Below, piece after piece: positions 1 through 8,604 of a stretch of 64,000 nt of DNA (within the stretch, counting starts at the first letter, position 1; each line of letters opens with the position of its first letter). Below the pieces are notes generated by a model, which saw only the letters and a list, made by a program, of their open reading frames with translations, made no database searches and had not been told where the DNA came from. The translations under genes were made by a program, and so were the position numbers. Source of the stretch: Pseudomonas antarctica (GTDB lineage: Bacteria; Pseudomonadota; Gammaproteobacteria; Pseudomonadales; Pseudomonadaceae); the NCBI RefSeq assembly GCF_001647715.1, contig NZ_CP015600.1, forward strand, positions 1,178,001-1,242,000, read 5' to 3'.

Positions 1-27
1 CCTGGTGCCGGGTTTATTTTTGCCTGT

Positions 28-516
28 CTAGGAGGCTTTGAGAGCGTCTTGTGTTTCGTTATTGATGGTGCAGGTGAACGCGTTGCGCAGGTCTGCGCCT
101 TCGGACAAGGCCTTGGCGTCAGCGAGTAGATGAGGATAGCGATCCAGCAGGCGCATCAGCACCATCAGCGACTTGGGTGGCGTTATCTCGCCCCGCTCGT
201 AGCGTGAAAATGCGTTGTGCCCGCCACCGGACAGCAGTTCCACGGTTTCTTTTTGCGTCATGTGCAGCTTGCGACGTATACGCTTCAATTCGGCGCCGAT
301 CATCCGTCGAGCGGCGTGGAGCAAGTCATCACCGGCTTTAGCATGGCGCTCGGAGCAATCGGGGTCATACATGCCGTCCTTGCACAGTTGGCATTCCCAG
401 CCCGAAAGATCATCAATGTGCCGCTCCATACCTTTGACACGCAGGGTTTCACTGCGGCCCTCGAAACGCACCATGGCGTCGGGTGCCCCGCAGATGAAGC
501 AATGTTGGGTTTTCAT
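28..516 (-). CDS. mqsA: MqsA-like antitoxin (zinc finger plus HTH)
   Basis: Antitoxin and autorepressor of an MqsRA type II module. The N-terminus carries two CxxC pairs (C6/C9 and C42/C45) that fit the MqsA zinc-binding domain. Residues about 72-130 form an XRE-type helix-turn-helix (MTQKETVELL followed by NAFSRYERGEITPPKSL). At 162 aa it is longer than the roughly 131 aa E. coli protein, with a C-terminal extension after the HTH. Its start overlaps the mqsR stop by 4 bp (ATGA), so the two are translationally coupled, toxin first as in E. coli. By family knowledge the N-domain neutralises MqsR and the HTH binds the palindrome upstream of mqsR. Confidence 0.9.
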   Translation of the reverse strand: MKTQHCFICGAPDAMVRFEGRSETLRVKGMERHIDDLSGWECQLCKDGMYDPDCSERHAKAGDDLLHAARRMIGAELKRIRRKLHMTQKETVELLSGGGHNAFSRYERGEITPPKSLMVLMRLLDRYPHLLADAKALSEGADLRNAFTCTINNETQDALKAS

Positions 517-824
517 GGGTTCATCCCTTTGAAGGAGATTACCGGTGGGTTACTGCCTGAGCAGTAAGTGACCTTGATGTAAATCTCCAGACCGTGTGAA
601 TGGATGTGGTAGACGTCTTGCCAGACCCGATGATCGGCGTAGGTGGTCATCGACTTGTACAACATCCTGTTTTGTAATTCGAAAACTACCGCTTGCATCT
701 CGCTGATATCGAGGTCGAGATTCTTTCCAGAATCCCTTGCGGCGCGCGTGAATGCCTGTGCTCCAAGCCGCCTCACATCTGCCTTGACCACCGCCAGATC
801 GTAATGAGGTGTGTACTTTTCCAT
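513..824 (-). CDS. mqsR: MqsR-like mRNA interferase toxin
   Basis: A 103-aa protein of the MqsR ribonuclease family (RelE fold), which in E. coli cleaves mRNA mainly at GCU. The diagnostic segment YKSMTTYADHRVWQDVY is present. K57, Q69 and Y82 fall one residue after the E. coli active-site residues K56, Q68 and Y81, so the toxin looks intact. It is the first gene of the two-gene operon and is followed directly by the antitoxin. A 21-bp inverted repeat ends 19 bp upstream of the ATG. Whether the target preference matches E. coli cannot be read from the sequence. Confidence 0.92.
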   Translation of the reverse strand: MEKYTPHYDLAVVKADVRRLGAQAFTRAARDSGKNLDLDISEMQAVVFELQNRMLYKSMTTYADHRVWQDVYHIHSHGLEIYIKVTYCSGSNPPVISFKGMNP

Positions 825-842
825 AAGACACCTGAGTCCAAT

Positions 843-863
843 AATTACCCTATAAGGGTAATT
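843..863 (-). promoter_or_regulatory. Palindromic operator of mqsRA
   Basis: Perfect inverted repeat with 9-bp arms AATTACCCT and AGGGTAATT around a 3-bp ATA spacer, 19 bp upstream of the mqsR start. E. coli MqsA binds similar AACCT-N-AGGTT palindromes, so this is the likely autoregulation site. A TATAGG -10-like hexamer on the minus strand lies inside the repeat, which would let bound MqsA block RNA polymerase (inference). Confidence 0.75.
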
Positions 864-911
864 TTACCAGTCGAAAATACTGCTCCTTTGCCTGCCCAAG
901 AACCCTAGTGC

Positions 912-929
912 GTTGCCTTTGTAGGCAAC
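912..929. promoter_or_regulatory. Inverted repeat upstream of the GntR gene
   Basis: GTTGCC and GGCAAC form a perfect 6-bp inverted repeat around TTTGTA, 55 bp upstream of the GntR start. It is either a regulator site or part of the promoter region between the divergent mqsR and GntR genes. The function is inferred from position only. Confidence 0.3.
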
Positions 930-942
930 TCCGAATAGGCTG

Positions 943-959
943 TAGGAAAATTCATCCTA
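943..959. promoter_or_regulatory. Candidate GntR autoregulatory site
   Basis: TAGGA and TCCTA form an inverted repeat with a 7-bp AT-rich spacer, 24 bp before the GntR ATG. The position suits autoregulation by the FadR-type regulator encoded next. The assignment is inference. Confidence 0.35.
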
Positions 960-983
960 TGATTGGACGAAAGCGCAAAACCC

Positions 984-1643
984 ATGACAGACATCGCTCC
1001 TTTGATCAAACGCTCGCTGGTTGACCAGGCTCTGGAGCAGTTGCGCCGGCGCATCACCGAAGGCAGATGGGCCATCGGCGAGCGCCTGCCCACCGAGCCC
1101 GAGTTGTCCGCCGAGCTGGGCATCAGCCGCAACACCGTGCGCGAAGCCATGCGCGTGTTGGCGTTTTCCGGCTTGATCGAAATCCGCCAGGGCGACGGCA
1201 GTTACTTGCGCTCGATGAGCGACCCGCTGGGGGCGATGCGCGCGCTGTCCCACTGCACCCTGGAACAAGCGCAGGAGACTCGGCAGATTCTGGAAGTGGA
1301 GGCCATTGGGCTGGCGGCGCTGCGGCGTACCGAGGCAGACCTTCGCGCGTTGCGCGCAGCACTCAAGGCCAGCGCCGAGCTGTACCACGGTGACCTGGAG
1401 GCCTATATCAGCGCCGACCTGGTGTTCCACAAACACTTGGTCGATGCCGCCCACAACCCGTCCTTGAGCGAGCTGTACCAGTATTTTTCCGCCGTCGTCG
1501 GTGCCCAGTTGCGCCAGACCCTGAACATCTCACCGCGTCGCCAGGCCGTGTTCGACTTGCATATCGCCCTGCTCGACGCCGTGGAGCAACAAGACCCGGA
1601 ACGCGCCAAATCCCTCTGCCGGCAGTTGATCAATGAACCTTGA
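984..1643 (+). CDS. GntR-family (FadR subfamily, FCD domain) transcriptional regulator
   Basis: A winged-helix GntR domain spans about residues 10-75 (GERLPTEPELSAELGISRNTVREAMRVL), followed by an all-helical FCD effector domain with the conserved R-Q-I-L-E-x-E region. I chose the ATG at 984 (219 aa) over the in-frame TTG at 963 because family proteins begin just before the HTH helix. The stop lies 11 bp inside the downstream MFS gene, so the two are one transcript and the regulator probably controls the transporter. FCD domains usually bind carboxylates, but the ligand is unknown here. Confidence 0.88.
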   Translation: MTDIAPLIKRSLVDQALEQLRRRITEGRWAIGERLPTEPELSAELGISRNTVREAMRVLAFSGLIEIRQGDGSYLRSMSDPLGAMRALSHCTLEQAQETRQILEVEAIGLAALRRTEADLRALRAALKASAELYHGDLEAYISADLVFHKHLVDAAHNPSLSELYQYFSAVVGAQLRQTLNISPRRQAVFDLHIALLDAVEQQDPERAKSLCRQLINEP

Positions 1644-2904
1644 AGCCAAACGCCCGACCGAACTCGAAGAACTGTTGATCGACGCCGAAGCAGACGACGA
1701 GGTGGTGCAGCACAATCACCCGATTGTCACGCGGCCGTGGCTGTTGCTGCTGGGCCTTATCCTGGTGGCGCTGAACCTGCGCCCGGCGCTGTCGAGCCTG
1801 TCGCCGCTGCTGGCCGAGGTTTCCCAAAGCCTCGGTTTGTCGGCCGCCAAGGCCGGTCTGCTGACCACCTTGCCGGTGCTGTGCCTGGGCCTGTTCGCAC
1901 CGATGGCGCCGATCCTGGCGCGGCGCTTCGGTGCCGAGCGAGTTGTACTGGGGATTCTGCTGACGTTGGCGGGCGGGATCATTCTGCGCAGTTCGTTCGG
2001 TGAAGTCGGCCTGTTCGCCGGCAGCCTGATTGCCGGTGCGAGCATCGGCATCATCGGCGTCTTGCTGCCGGGTATCGTCAAGCGCGACTTCGCCAAACAG
2101 GCGGGCACCATGACCGGCGTCTATACCATGGCGCTATGCCTGGGGGCGGCGCTGGCTGCGGGCTCCACAGTGCCGTTGAGTCGCTACTTTGGTGACAGCT
2201 GGAACATCGGCCTGGGTTTCTGGATTCTGCCGGCATTGGTGGCGGCGCTGTTCTGGTTGCCACAGGTGGGGCACAAACACGGCGCCCATCAAGTCGCCTA
2301 TCGCGTGAAAGGTTTGCTGCGCGACCCGCTGGCCTGGCAGGTGACCTTGTACATGGGCCTGCAATCGTCCCTGGCGTACATCGTGTTCGGTTGGTTGCCG
2401 TCGATCCTCATCGGGCGCGGCCTCACACCGACACAGGCGGGGCTGGTGCTGTCCGGTTCGGTCATCGTGCAACTGGCCAGCTCCCTCGCGGCGCCCTGGC
2501 TGGCTACGCGGGGCAAGGACCAGCGCCTGGCGATCGTGGTGGTGATGCTGCTGACCCTCGGCGGGTTATTCGGCTGCCTGTATGCGCCACTCGATGGCCT
2601 GTGGGGTTGGGCGATCCTGCTGGGCCTGGGGCAGGGCGGCACCTTCAGCCTGGCGCTGACCTTGATCGTGCTGCGCTCGCGTGATGCCCACGTGGCGGCC
2701 AACCTGTCGAGCATGGCCCAGGGCATTGGTTACACCCTGGCCTCCATGGGCCCGTTCGCGGTCGGCCTGGTGCATGACTGGACCGGCGGCTGGACCGCTG
2801 TGGGCTGGATCTTCGCGGTGATCGGCATTGGCGCGATCATCGCCGGGCTCGGCGCCGGGCGTGCGCGCTATGTGCAGGTCACCAGCGAAAAGCTCCAAGG
2901 CTAG
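1633..2904 (+). CDS. MFS transporter, CynX/NimT family
   Basis: A 423-aa inner-membrane protein with a hydrophilic N-terminus of about 35 residues and then 12 predicted membrane segments. The signature LNLRPALSSLSPLL at the first helix is typical of the CynX/NimT (cyanate / 2-nitroimidazole) transporter branch. It overlaps the upstream GntR gene by 11 bp, and its stop overlaps the convergent stop of the DUF1120 gene at 2901 by 4 bp. The substrate is not known. No cyanase gene is nearby, so cyanate transport should not be assumed. Confidence 0.85.
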   Translation: MNLEAKRPTELEELLIDAEADDEVVQHNHPIVTRPWLLLLGLILVALNLRPALSSLSPLLAEVSQSLGLSAAKAGLLTTLPVLCLGLFAPMAPILARRFGAERVVLGILLTLAGGIILRSSFGEVGLFAGSLIAGASIGIIGVLLPGIVKRDFAKQAGTMTGVYTMALCLGAALAAGSTVPLSRYFGDSWNIGLGFWILPALVAALFWLPQVGHKHGAHQVAYRVKGLLRDPLAWQVTLYMGLQSSLAYIVFGWLPSILIGRGLTPTQAGLVLSGSVIVQLASSLAAPWLATRGKDQRLAIVVVMLLTLGGLFGCLYAPLDGLWGWAILLGLGQGGTFSLALTLIVLRSRDAHVAANLSSMAQGIGYTLASMGPFAVGLVHDWTGGWTAVGWIFAVIGIGAIIAGLGAGRARYVQVTSEKLQG

Positions 2905-3551
2905 AGATACACCACTTCCAGCGTGGCGGAGCCGTCCATGAGTGTCTCCACACTCAGGTCCAGGTTCTGCTTGGCGTTGATCACCGCCTCCAGGGTCAGG
3001 GTGCTGGTCAGGTTCTGGATTGCCGAAGGCCCGGCGGTGCTGCCGACCACATCGGTAAAGCCCAGCAAACTGTTGGCGCCGATATCGATGGGGTTGCTGT
3101 TGGACGTGCGCCATGCCAGGCCACCGGTGGTGGATTCGGTGCCGTAGGTCACCGCCAGGGCATCGGCCACGGTCTGCTTGGGATCGAACTTCACCGAATA
3201 CACCCCGAGCTTGTTGCCCGCGCTGTCCAGCCCCAGCCCGTAATAGATCTCGCTGTTGACGTGAGCGGTGCCGTCGCGGTTATCGCGCATGCGCAGGGCG
3301 TAGCGGCCGGGGGCGTTGCAATTGACGGTCAGTGTCAGCGACTTGAGTGGCAGGCGCGTGCCCGTGGCCTGGTTGAGGTCTTTTTGAGAGATCTTGCCGA
3401 AGTCGATCATCCCGCCACCGGACAGCACGGGGGTGCAGGCCATCGGGGTTATTTCTCCGCTCACGGTCAGTTCAACGGTGGCGGCGGAGTGTGCTGCAGA
3501 TACGCAGGCCAGCCACGCACAGGCCGTAAGAGCGCTCAATAGCGTTTTCAT
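2901..3551 (-). CDS. DUF1120 pilin-like subunit (last gene of the leftward operon)
   Basis: A 216-aa secreted protein with a Sec signal peptide ending near A22 (AHSA-ATVELTV). An alternating hydrophobic strand leads into ITPMACTPVLSGGG. A second cysteine follows in VNCNAPG, and the protein ends MDGSATLEVVYL. The two cysteines, the N-terminal donor-strand-like segment and the C-terminal beta strand with penultimate tyrosine are features of chaperone-usher subunits. It sits 10 bp after the preceding DUF1120 gene, so it is co-transcribed. Its exact place in the fibre is unknown. Confidence 0.85.
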   Translation of the reverse strand: MKTLLSALTACAWLACVSAAHSAATVELTVSGEITPMACTPVLSGGGMIDFGKISQKDLNQATGTRLPLKSLTLTVNCNAPGRYALRMRDNRDGTAHVNSEIYYGLGLDSAGNKLGVYSVKFDPKQTVADALAVTYGTESTTGGLAWRTSNSNPIDIGANSLLGFTDVVGSTAGPSAIQNLTSTLTLEAVINAKQNLDLSVETLMDGSATLEVVYL

Positions 3552-3561
3552 GGTTCAGTTC

Positions 3562-4191
3562 CTAAAGGTACTTCACGGTCAGGGTCACGGACCCGTCGAT
3601 GGGCACTTCTTCGGTCAGCAGCAGTGTGTTGGCCGGGGCGATGCTTGGCTCGATAGACACAACGGCATTCAGCTGTTGTACCGGCGCCGGGGCATTGCCT
3701 GCCCTGATGGGCGTGAAGGCGGTAAGGAAGTGTGGCGACAGAATGCTTGTCGGCGACCAACTGGAGGAGTCTGTAGAGCCCAGGGGGTACATTTCGACGC
3801 CGTCGCCCACGATCGAATGGATGCCCAATTTTGTGGAGCCAAGCTTTTGGTTGCCGTTGATCAGACCCAGGCCGAATGTAGCTCCCAGATTGACGTCGTC
3901 GTAATTGGAGCCGAGGCGGTTATCCCTTGGCTCCAGGGCCAACAAGGTCGGCGCGTCGCAGTTGATTGCCAGTGGCAGGCCGTGAGCGGGCAACTGGGTG
4001 GGGGCATCGACGCTCAGGTCCCTGGCGGCAATTTTGCCCAGGTCATACACGCCACCATTGGACAGGCTGGGTGCACAGGCATTGGGGGTGATCAGGCCCG
4101 AAACGTTCAGGTCAACGCTGGAAGCTGCCTGGGCCTGCAAGCCTGTGACCAGGCAGGCAAAGGTGGCCAGAGAGATCAGAAAGGGTTTCAT
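3562..4191 (-). CDS. DUF1120 pilin-like subunit
   Basis: A 209-aa secreted subunit with a signal peptide ending in LQAQA-ASSVDL. It shares the family core ITPNACAPSLSNGG, the second cysteine in INCDAPT, and the terminal strand IDGSVTLTVKYL. It lies 9 bp downstream of the two-domain DUF1120 gene and 10 bp upstream of the next subunit. By chaperone-usher logic the C-terminal strand is recognised by the PapD-like chaperone encoded in the same operon. Confidence 0.85.
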   Translation of the reverse strand: MKPFLISLATFACLVTGLQAQAASSVDLNVSGLITPNACAPSLSNGGVYDLGKIAARDLSVDAPTQLPAHGLPLAINCDAPTLLALEPRDNRLGSNYDDVNLGATFGLGLINGNQKLGSTKLGIHSIVGDGVEMYPLGSTDSSSWSPTSILSPHFLTAFTPIRAGNAPAPVQQLNAVVSIEPSIAPANTLLLTEEVPIDGSVTLTVKYL

Positions 4192-4200
4192 GGTGTGCTC

Positions 4201-5346
4201 CTATAAATAGTGAATTTCGAGAGTGCCCGAGCCATCCAGCAGCACCTGATTGCTCAAATCCAGCGAGCCCAGAGGCGCAATGACCGCTTCCAGGCTCAGC
4301 GTGGTGTTGAGCGTTTGAATGGCACTGGGGCCGCTGGTGCTACCGGACGTAACGCCAAAACCCAGGTAGCGATTGGCGCCGACGGCAGCGACGCCCGTAC
4401 TGGCGCCACTCCATGGCAGTGCGCCGGTGGCGGAGTCGGTTTGAAAAACCTGGGTGAAACTGTCGGCAGTGGTGCGCGCCGGGTCGAACAACAACCGATA
4501 GCGGCCGATCTTCTGCTGGCGAGCGTCCAGGCCCAGCCCATAAGTGCTTTCATCGGCGATGCCGGTGGCCGAACCCTCGCGGTTGTCCTGCATGCGCACC
4601 GCAAAAGCGGTCGGCGCATCGCAGGTCACACTGAGCGACAAGGCACGTGAGGCCAGGGCGGTTTCCTTGTCGAGATTCAGGTCGCTGACCGACAGCTTGC
4701 CCAGCGCCACATGGCCACCGTTGGACAGGGTGGGCGTACACGCCGCCGGCGCAAATCGCGCTTGCAGGCGCAGTTCCCGCGAGCGGCCCGCAGCGAGGGC
4801 GTCGAACAGCCCGGCGGTGTCCCACGTCACGGCATCGCGCACGCGCGCGGCGTCCTCGCGGGCCCAGGCGCTGGCGTCGATCTGCACCGACAAGTTGCGT
4901 CCGATCACCGCGACGCCTCCGCGCATCGGCACGATGCCGTGGTCCGGTTGCCAGGGCAGTTGGGCGCTGACGGTGGCGGGCGGCTGGCCCTGGCCCGCAA
5001 TCAAGCCAAGGTCCACCGCCTGACCGTCCAGCACCGCTTCGCTGATGCGCAGGCCGTAGCTGCCGCGTTCGGTAAAACGAAAGCGCTCGGGCCCTGCGCC
5101 CAGCCCGCGATAAAACACGCTCATGTCGGTGGGCTGCGGGCAGTTCAGCGTCAGGCTGATACGCCGCTCCCCCAGCAAGCGTTCGGGCGCGGGGACCAAC
5201 GCCACGGCGCGGTTCATCAGGCCAAAGTCCAACTGCGCCTGGCTCAGGTTGAGCTGGCATTCTTCGGCGCCCCACGCCCCGCTGCTCAGCAGCACAAAAC
5301 CCAAGGGATACAACGTGTGTTTCAGGCCCATGGTGAAAGTCCTCAT
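4201..5346 (-). CDS. Two-domain DUF1120 protein, probable tip subunit or adhesin
   Basis: After a signal peptide (cleaved about GAWG-AEECQL) there is a unique N-terminal domain of about 190 residues with its own Cys pair. This is followed by a full DUF1120 domain (FAPAACTPTLSNGG ... VTCDAP ... LDGSGTLEIHYL). A receptor-like domain fused to a pilin domain, directly after the usher gene, is the layout of chaperone-usher tip adhesins. I chose the ATG at 5346 because it overlaps the usher stop as ATGA; a GTG at 5358 and an ATG at 5331 are alternatives. The ligand of the N-domain is unknown, and the adhesin role is inference. Confidence 0.75.
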   Translation of the reverse strand: MRTFTMGLKHTLYPLGFVLLSSGAWGAEECQLNLSQAQLDFGLMNRAVALVPAPERLLGERRISLTLNCPQPTDMSVFYRGLGAGPERFRFTERGSYGLRISEAVLDGQAVDLGLIAGQGQPPATVSAQLPWQPDHGIVPMRGGVAVIGRNLSVQIDASAWAREDAARVRDAVTWDTAGLFDALAAGRSRELRLQARFAPAACTPTLSNGGHVALGKLSVSDLNLDKETALASRALSLSVTCDAPTAFAVRMQDNREGSATGIADESTYGLGLDARQQKIGRYRLLFDPARTTADSFTQVFQTDSATGALPWSGASTGVAAVGANRYLGFGVTSGSTSGPSAIQTLNTTLSLEAVIAPLGSLDLSNQVLLDGSGTLEIHYL

Positions 5347-7799
5347 GGCTGGCGGCACCGGGCCGGTGCGGTTTCGAAATACACCTCGGGGTCAGCGTCT
5401 TTCGGCAGTTCAAAGTCCAGGCGGCAACGTGGCTGCCCCGGCGCCTTGACCCACAGCGGCCGTGGGTCAAGCACGTCGGGCAGGAACACTTGGCTGCCTT
5501 CCTGCACCAGCGTAATGAACTCGCCGTCGGCGCTGCTCACGGTCGCCCCGCGTGGCAACGGTTGGCCGTTATCGGTGGTCACGTTCAGCAGCGCACGACG
5601 GGTAAGGGCCACGCCGAAGTGCACCTTGTCGACCGCCCCGCGCCCGGCGGCGATCACCGCCAGGCCGTTGTGGATATCGGCGTTGCGCGGCAACGAACGC
5701 GTCTGCACCTCCACCGGGCTGCGACCGTAAGGGCTGACTTGCGGCACCACCGCCTGGCCTTGCCAGTCGGTCCATACCGGGCCGCTTGGGGTGGTGACTT
5801 TGATCCCGGCCATCTCGCCCACCGACATCACGGCAAACGTGTCGCGCACCGGATACGGCGAGAAGGTCACGCCGTCGCCATGCAACACCATCCCACCGCG
5901 AGCGCCCCCTTGATAACTGGTGCGCTCGTCGTCGCTGCGGGTGTAGTTGAAATCAAGCTGGCTGTACCACGGCAGCGCCGACACGCCGAACGACGACTCC
6001 ACTTCACGGTCACGGCTGTCGCGTTCCACGCCTACCCGGTAGCTCAGTTGGTCGTTGATTTGCTCACTCACGCCTGCACCGAGGCGATGTTCACCGCCGG
6101 TGTTACGTGCCCAGGCACGACCGCGTCGGCTTTCACCCAGCGGCACACTGATGTTCAGGTAAAGGCTGTCGTCATTTTGCTGGCGACCGCCCACTTGCCA
6201 TTCGGCACTGGCTGACACCGAGACACGGCCAAAGCTGGTGCCCCAGGACGCCAGCGCGCGGCTGCTGCTTTCACCGTTATACGAGGCCGTGCGCGAGACG
6301 CCGGCGCTGAACGCACCCAACGCCGGATGTGTCCAGGATGCGGTCAGGCTTTGCTGGTCGCGGTAGCGCGTACGTTGTTGGTCCTGGCTATTGCCGACGT
6401 AGGTTGAGTCCTCAAGGTCGCGGTAACCCTGGGAGCGCCACGACCCTGCGGTGCCAACCGACCAGCTGTCATTCAAACGCTGGGACCAGGACAGGTCGGT
6501 CTGCACCCCGCGCTCTGTGCCCTCGCGCTTGGGGCTGGCTTGTGCCGCCTGCGCCGAGAACTGCAATTGGCTGTCTTGCCAGGGCAACCACCCCAGGCTC
6601 GCACCCGCCGAGCGATAGGCATCCGCCACCAGCCCGCCGGCGCTGACGCTGAGTTGCGGGTGCAGCGGGCCGCTCCAACCCGCACTGATTACCCAGGGTT
6701 CGCGGCCGTCGCTGTCACCGATCTGGCGCACGCGCCCTGCGGCCACCGAATAGCCCGGCGCCGGCAAGCCCAGGCCGAGCATGGCAGCGGGCACGGTAAA
6801 GCGGCGCTCTTCGCCGGTGGTTTCCTTGACCGTGACTTCCACGTCGGAGCGGCTGTTCAAACGTCGTACATCGGTGAGGGCAAATGGCCCGGCCGGCACC
6901 ACGGTGGAGTGGATCAACGCGCCGTTCTGACGGATCTCCACCTGGGCCGGGCTGTTGGCGATACCGGTGATGGTCGCGCCCTGGTTCTGGTCTTGCAGCG
7001 CGGTTTCGGTCAGCACTTGGGCGCCGGTGATCTGCGTACCGGCCAGTACCGGGTTGTAGAGGCTGATTTGCCCTGCCTGCAACACCGCCTGTTGCTCGGC
7101 AAACGTGCGCTGGGCGTAGGCGTCCAGGTGGGTGGTGCGCGAACTGCTGTCCTGCCAGGTCTTCACCTGCCGACTGCGCACGATCCAGTCGCCGGCGTTA
7201 AAGCCGACCTCGGTGTTGGCCGAACCGAAGCGGCTGCTGTTGTCGCCAAACTCGTTGTAGAGGCCGGTCAGGTCGTAATTGAGCAGGAAGGCGTTGCCGC
7301 CGGTCTGGTAGCCAGAGATGTCCTGCTGGGCGGGGCGCAGTGCATCGGTCGGCACCACCAGGGCCAGGCCCAGGCCTGCAGGGTCTTGCTCGATCACGGT
7401 TTGCGGGTAGCGTTCGATAAAACGCTGGCAGGTGGGGGCGCCATCGTCATCGGGCACGGTGAGGTTGCCCGCATCCAGCAGGGCACGGTTGAAGCAAAGG
7501 CCGCCCTGGCGGTCGAACTCCACATCCACTCGCCCACGGCGCTGGCCGTTGATACTCAGGTTGACGGCATGCCGTCCTGCTGCAAAACGCGGGGCTTGCA
7601 GCAACAGGTTGGCCAGCTCCGGGTCGATGCCGCGCCGGGACAGCGTCTGGGGGTCGAAGGAACCGGCGATCAGCATCTCATCCGCCAGCACCGCCTCGCA
7701 CGGCAGTGCGCCACCCAGGGTCAGCGCCAGCCCCGTCAGTAGTTTGCGTGCGCGGTGGGGTGAAACGCCAGGCGCGGCGCTGCCGTCGCGATCAGTCAT
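5343..7799 (-). CDS. Fimbrial outer-membrane usher, FimD/PapC family
   Basis: The outer-membrane channel that accepts chaperone-subunit complexes and assembles the fibre. An 818-aa protein with a signal peptide near ALPCEAVLA-DEMLIAG. It then has the usher N-terminal domain, a beta-barrel with plug (IRQNGALIHSTVVPAGPF region) and C-terminal domains, ending in the Cys pair CRLDF...ARCRQP. The ATG at 7799 precedes a plausible signal peptide; longer in-frame starts back to 7898 would overlap the chaperone gene. It lies 55 bp after the chaperone gene and overlaps the tip-like gene by 4 bp. The length is typical of the family. Confidence 0.92.
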   Translation of the reverse strand: MTDRDGSAAPGVSPHRARKLLTGLALTLGGALPCEAVLADEMLIAGSFDPQTLSRRGIDPELANLLLQAPRFAAGRHAVNLSINGQRRGRVDVEFDRQGGLCFNRALLDAGNLTVPDDDGAPTCQRFIERYPQTVIEQDPAGLGLALVVPTDALRPAQQDISGYQTGGNAFLLNYDLTGLYNEFGDNSSRFGSANTEVGFNAGDWIVRSRQVKTWQDSSSRTTHLDAYAQRTFAEQQAVLQAGQISLYNPVLAGTQITGAQVLTETALQDQNQGATITGIANSPAQVEIRQNGALIHSTVVPAGPFALTDVRRLNSRSDVEVTVKETTGEERRFTVPAAMLGLGLPAPGYSVAAGRVRQIGDSDGREPWVISAGWSGPLHPQLSVSAGGLVADAYRSAGASLGWLPWQDSQLQFSAQAAQASPKREGTERGVQTDLSWSQRLNDSWSVGTAGSWRSQGYRDLEDSTYVGNSQDQQRTRYRDQQSLTASWTHPALGAFSAGVSRTASYNGESSSRALASWGTSFGRVSVSASAEWQVGGRQQNDDSLYLNISVPLGESRRGRAWARNTGGEHRLGAGVSEQINDQLSYRVGVERDSRDREVESSFGVSALPWYSQLDFNYTRSDDERTSYQGGARGGMVLHGDGVTFSPYPVRDTFAVMSVGEMAGIKVTTPSGPVWTDWQGQAVVPQVSPYGRSPVEVQTRSLPRNADIHNGLAVIAAGRGAVDKVHFGVALTRRALLNVTTDNGQPLPRGATVSSADGEFITLVQEGSQVFLPDVLDPRPLWVKAPGQPRCRLDFELPKDADPEVYFETAPARCRQP

Positions 7800-7854
7800 T
7801 GCTGTGCTCACAAGGTCGTACTCAAGTGTGGTGGCTTTGGCAAGCCACTCTTTT

Positions 7855-8604
7855 TTATAGGGTGATCGGTGCTTCGTAAGGCGCCACGGCAAAGCCATAC
7901 ACGGTGGCCGGTTGCAGCTGCACGCGGTTAGCGTCGGTGCCCGTGCCGGTAACCGTCACGTTCAGGGTTTCACCCGGCAGCACATAGGTGCGCGGCAACA
8001 AGGCCGAACCGCTGCCGGGCAGCAGCCGCAGTTCCTGGGCCATGCGAACCACATAAGGGGTCGGGTTGTGCACGCTCAATTGGTGGCTGTTCAGGCGCCA
8101 CTCCAATCCGGTCCAGGGTGTGCGGTTGGGCGCCAGGCCCTTGGGGTGCAGGATCACTGGCAGGTTCTGGCGCACCGTCACGCCCACCTGTGCGTGCCCG
8201 GCCTGGGCCGTCGAGCGGCCTTGGGGCATGCCTTCGAATATCGCCCGTTTCAAGCGTTGGGTGGTCAACGGCTCGGGCGATTGCAGGATGAAGCGGATGA
8301 GCTGGCTCTTGCCCGGTTCGACCCTGGCCAAAGGCGGGGTGACAAACAGCAGCGTCGCCGTGTCTTCGGGAATGTCTTCCAGCGTTACGTGCAGCAGGGC
8401 CAGCTTGTCGTCGGTGTTGGTCACGGTAACCGAGGCTTCGCCATCGGCCTCGTTGACGATGACCACCGAGGTGTCGGGCACCATGCCGTCGGCGAGTACC
8501 CACTCAGGGGCGCTGATCGCCAGCGCCAGCGCAGCGAAGTACAAACCTGCAAGGCGAGCGAAGGTGAAGGCTCGGGTGAAAAAGGGCAGGGCAGTCATGG
8601 TCAC
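7855..8604 (-). CDS. Periplasmic fimbrial chaperone, PapD-like
   Basis: A two-domain Ig-fold chaperone that caps pilin subunits by donor-strand complementation. A signal peptide lies near residues 1-35. The first domain contains FVTPPLARVEPGKSQLIRF, matching the family G1/F1 region with its conserved proline and basic residue, followed by VRQNLPVILHPKG. The GTG start overlaps the stop of the upstream DUF1120 gene (GTGA) and has GAGG five bases upstream; the ATG six bases later is an alternative. It lies between subunit genes and the usher, the standard place for a dedicated chaperone. Confidence 0.9.
   Translation of the reverse strand: MTMTALPFFTRAFTFARLAGLYFAALALAISAPEWVLADGMVPDTSVVIVNEADGEASVTVTNTDDKLALLHVTLEDIPEDTATLLFVTPPLARVEPGKSQLIRFILQSPEPLTTQRLKRAIFEGMPQGRSTAQAGHAQVGVTVRQNLPVILHPKGLAPNRTPWTGLEWRLNSHQLSVHNPTPYVVRMAQELRLLPGSGSALLPRTYVLPGETLNVTVTGTGTDANRVQLQPATVYGFAVAPYEAPITL

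Noticed and set aside
1633..2904. Cyanate transporter (cynX) as a firm name
   Set aside because: The family fits CynX/NimT, but no cyanase or carbonic anhydrase gene is adjacent, so the substrate cannot be claimed.
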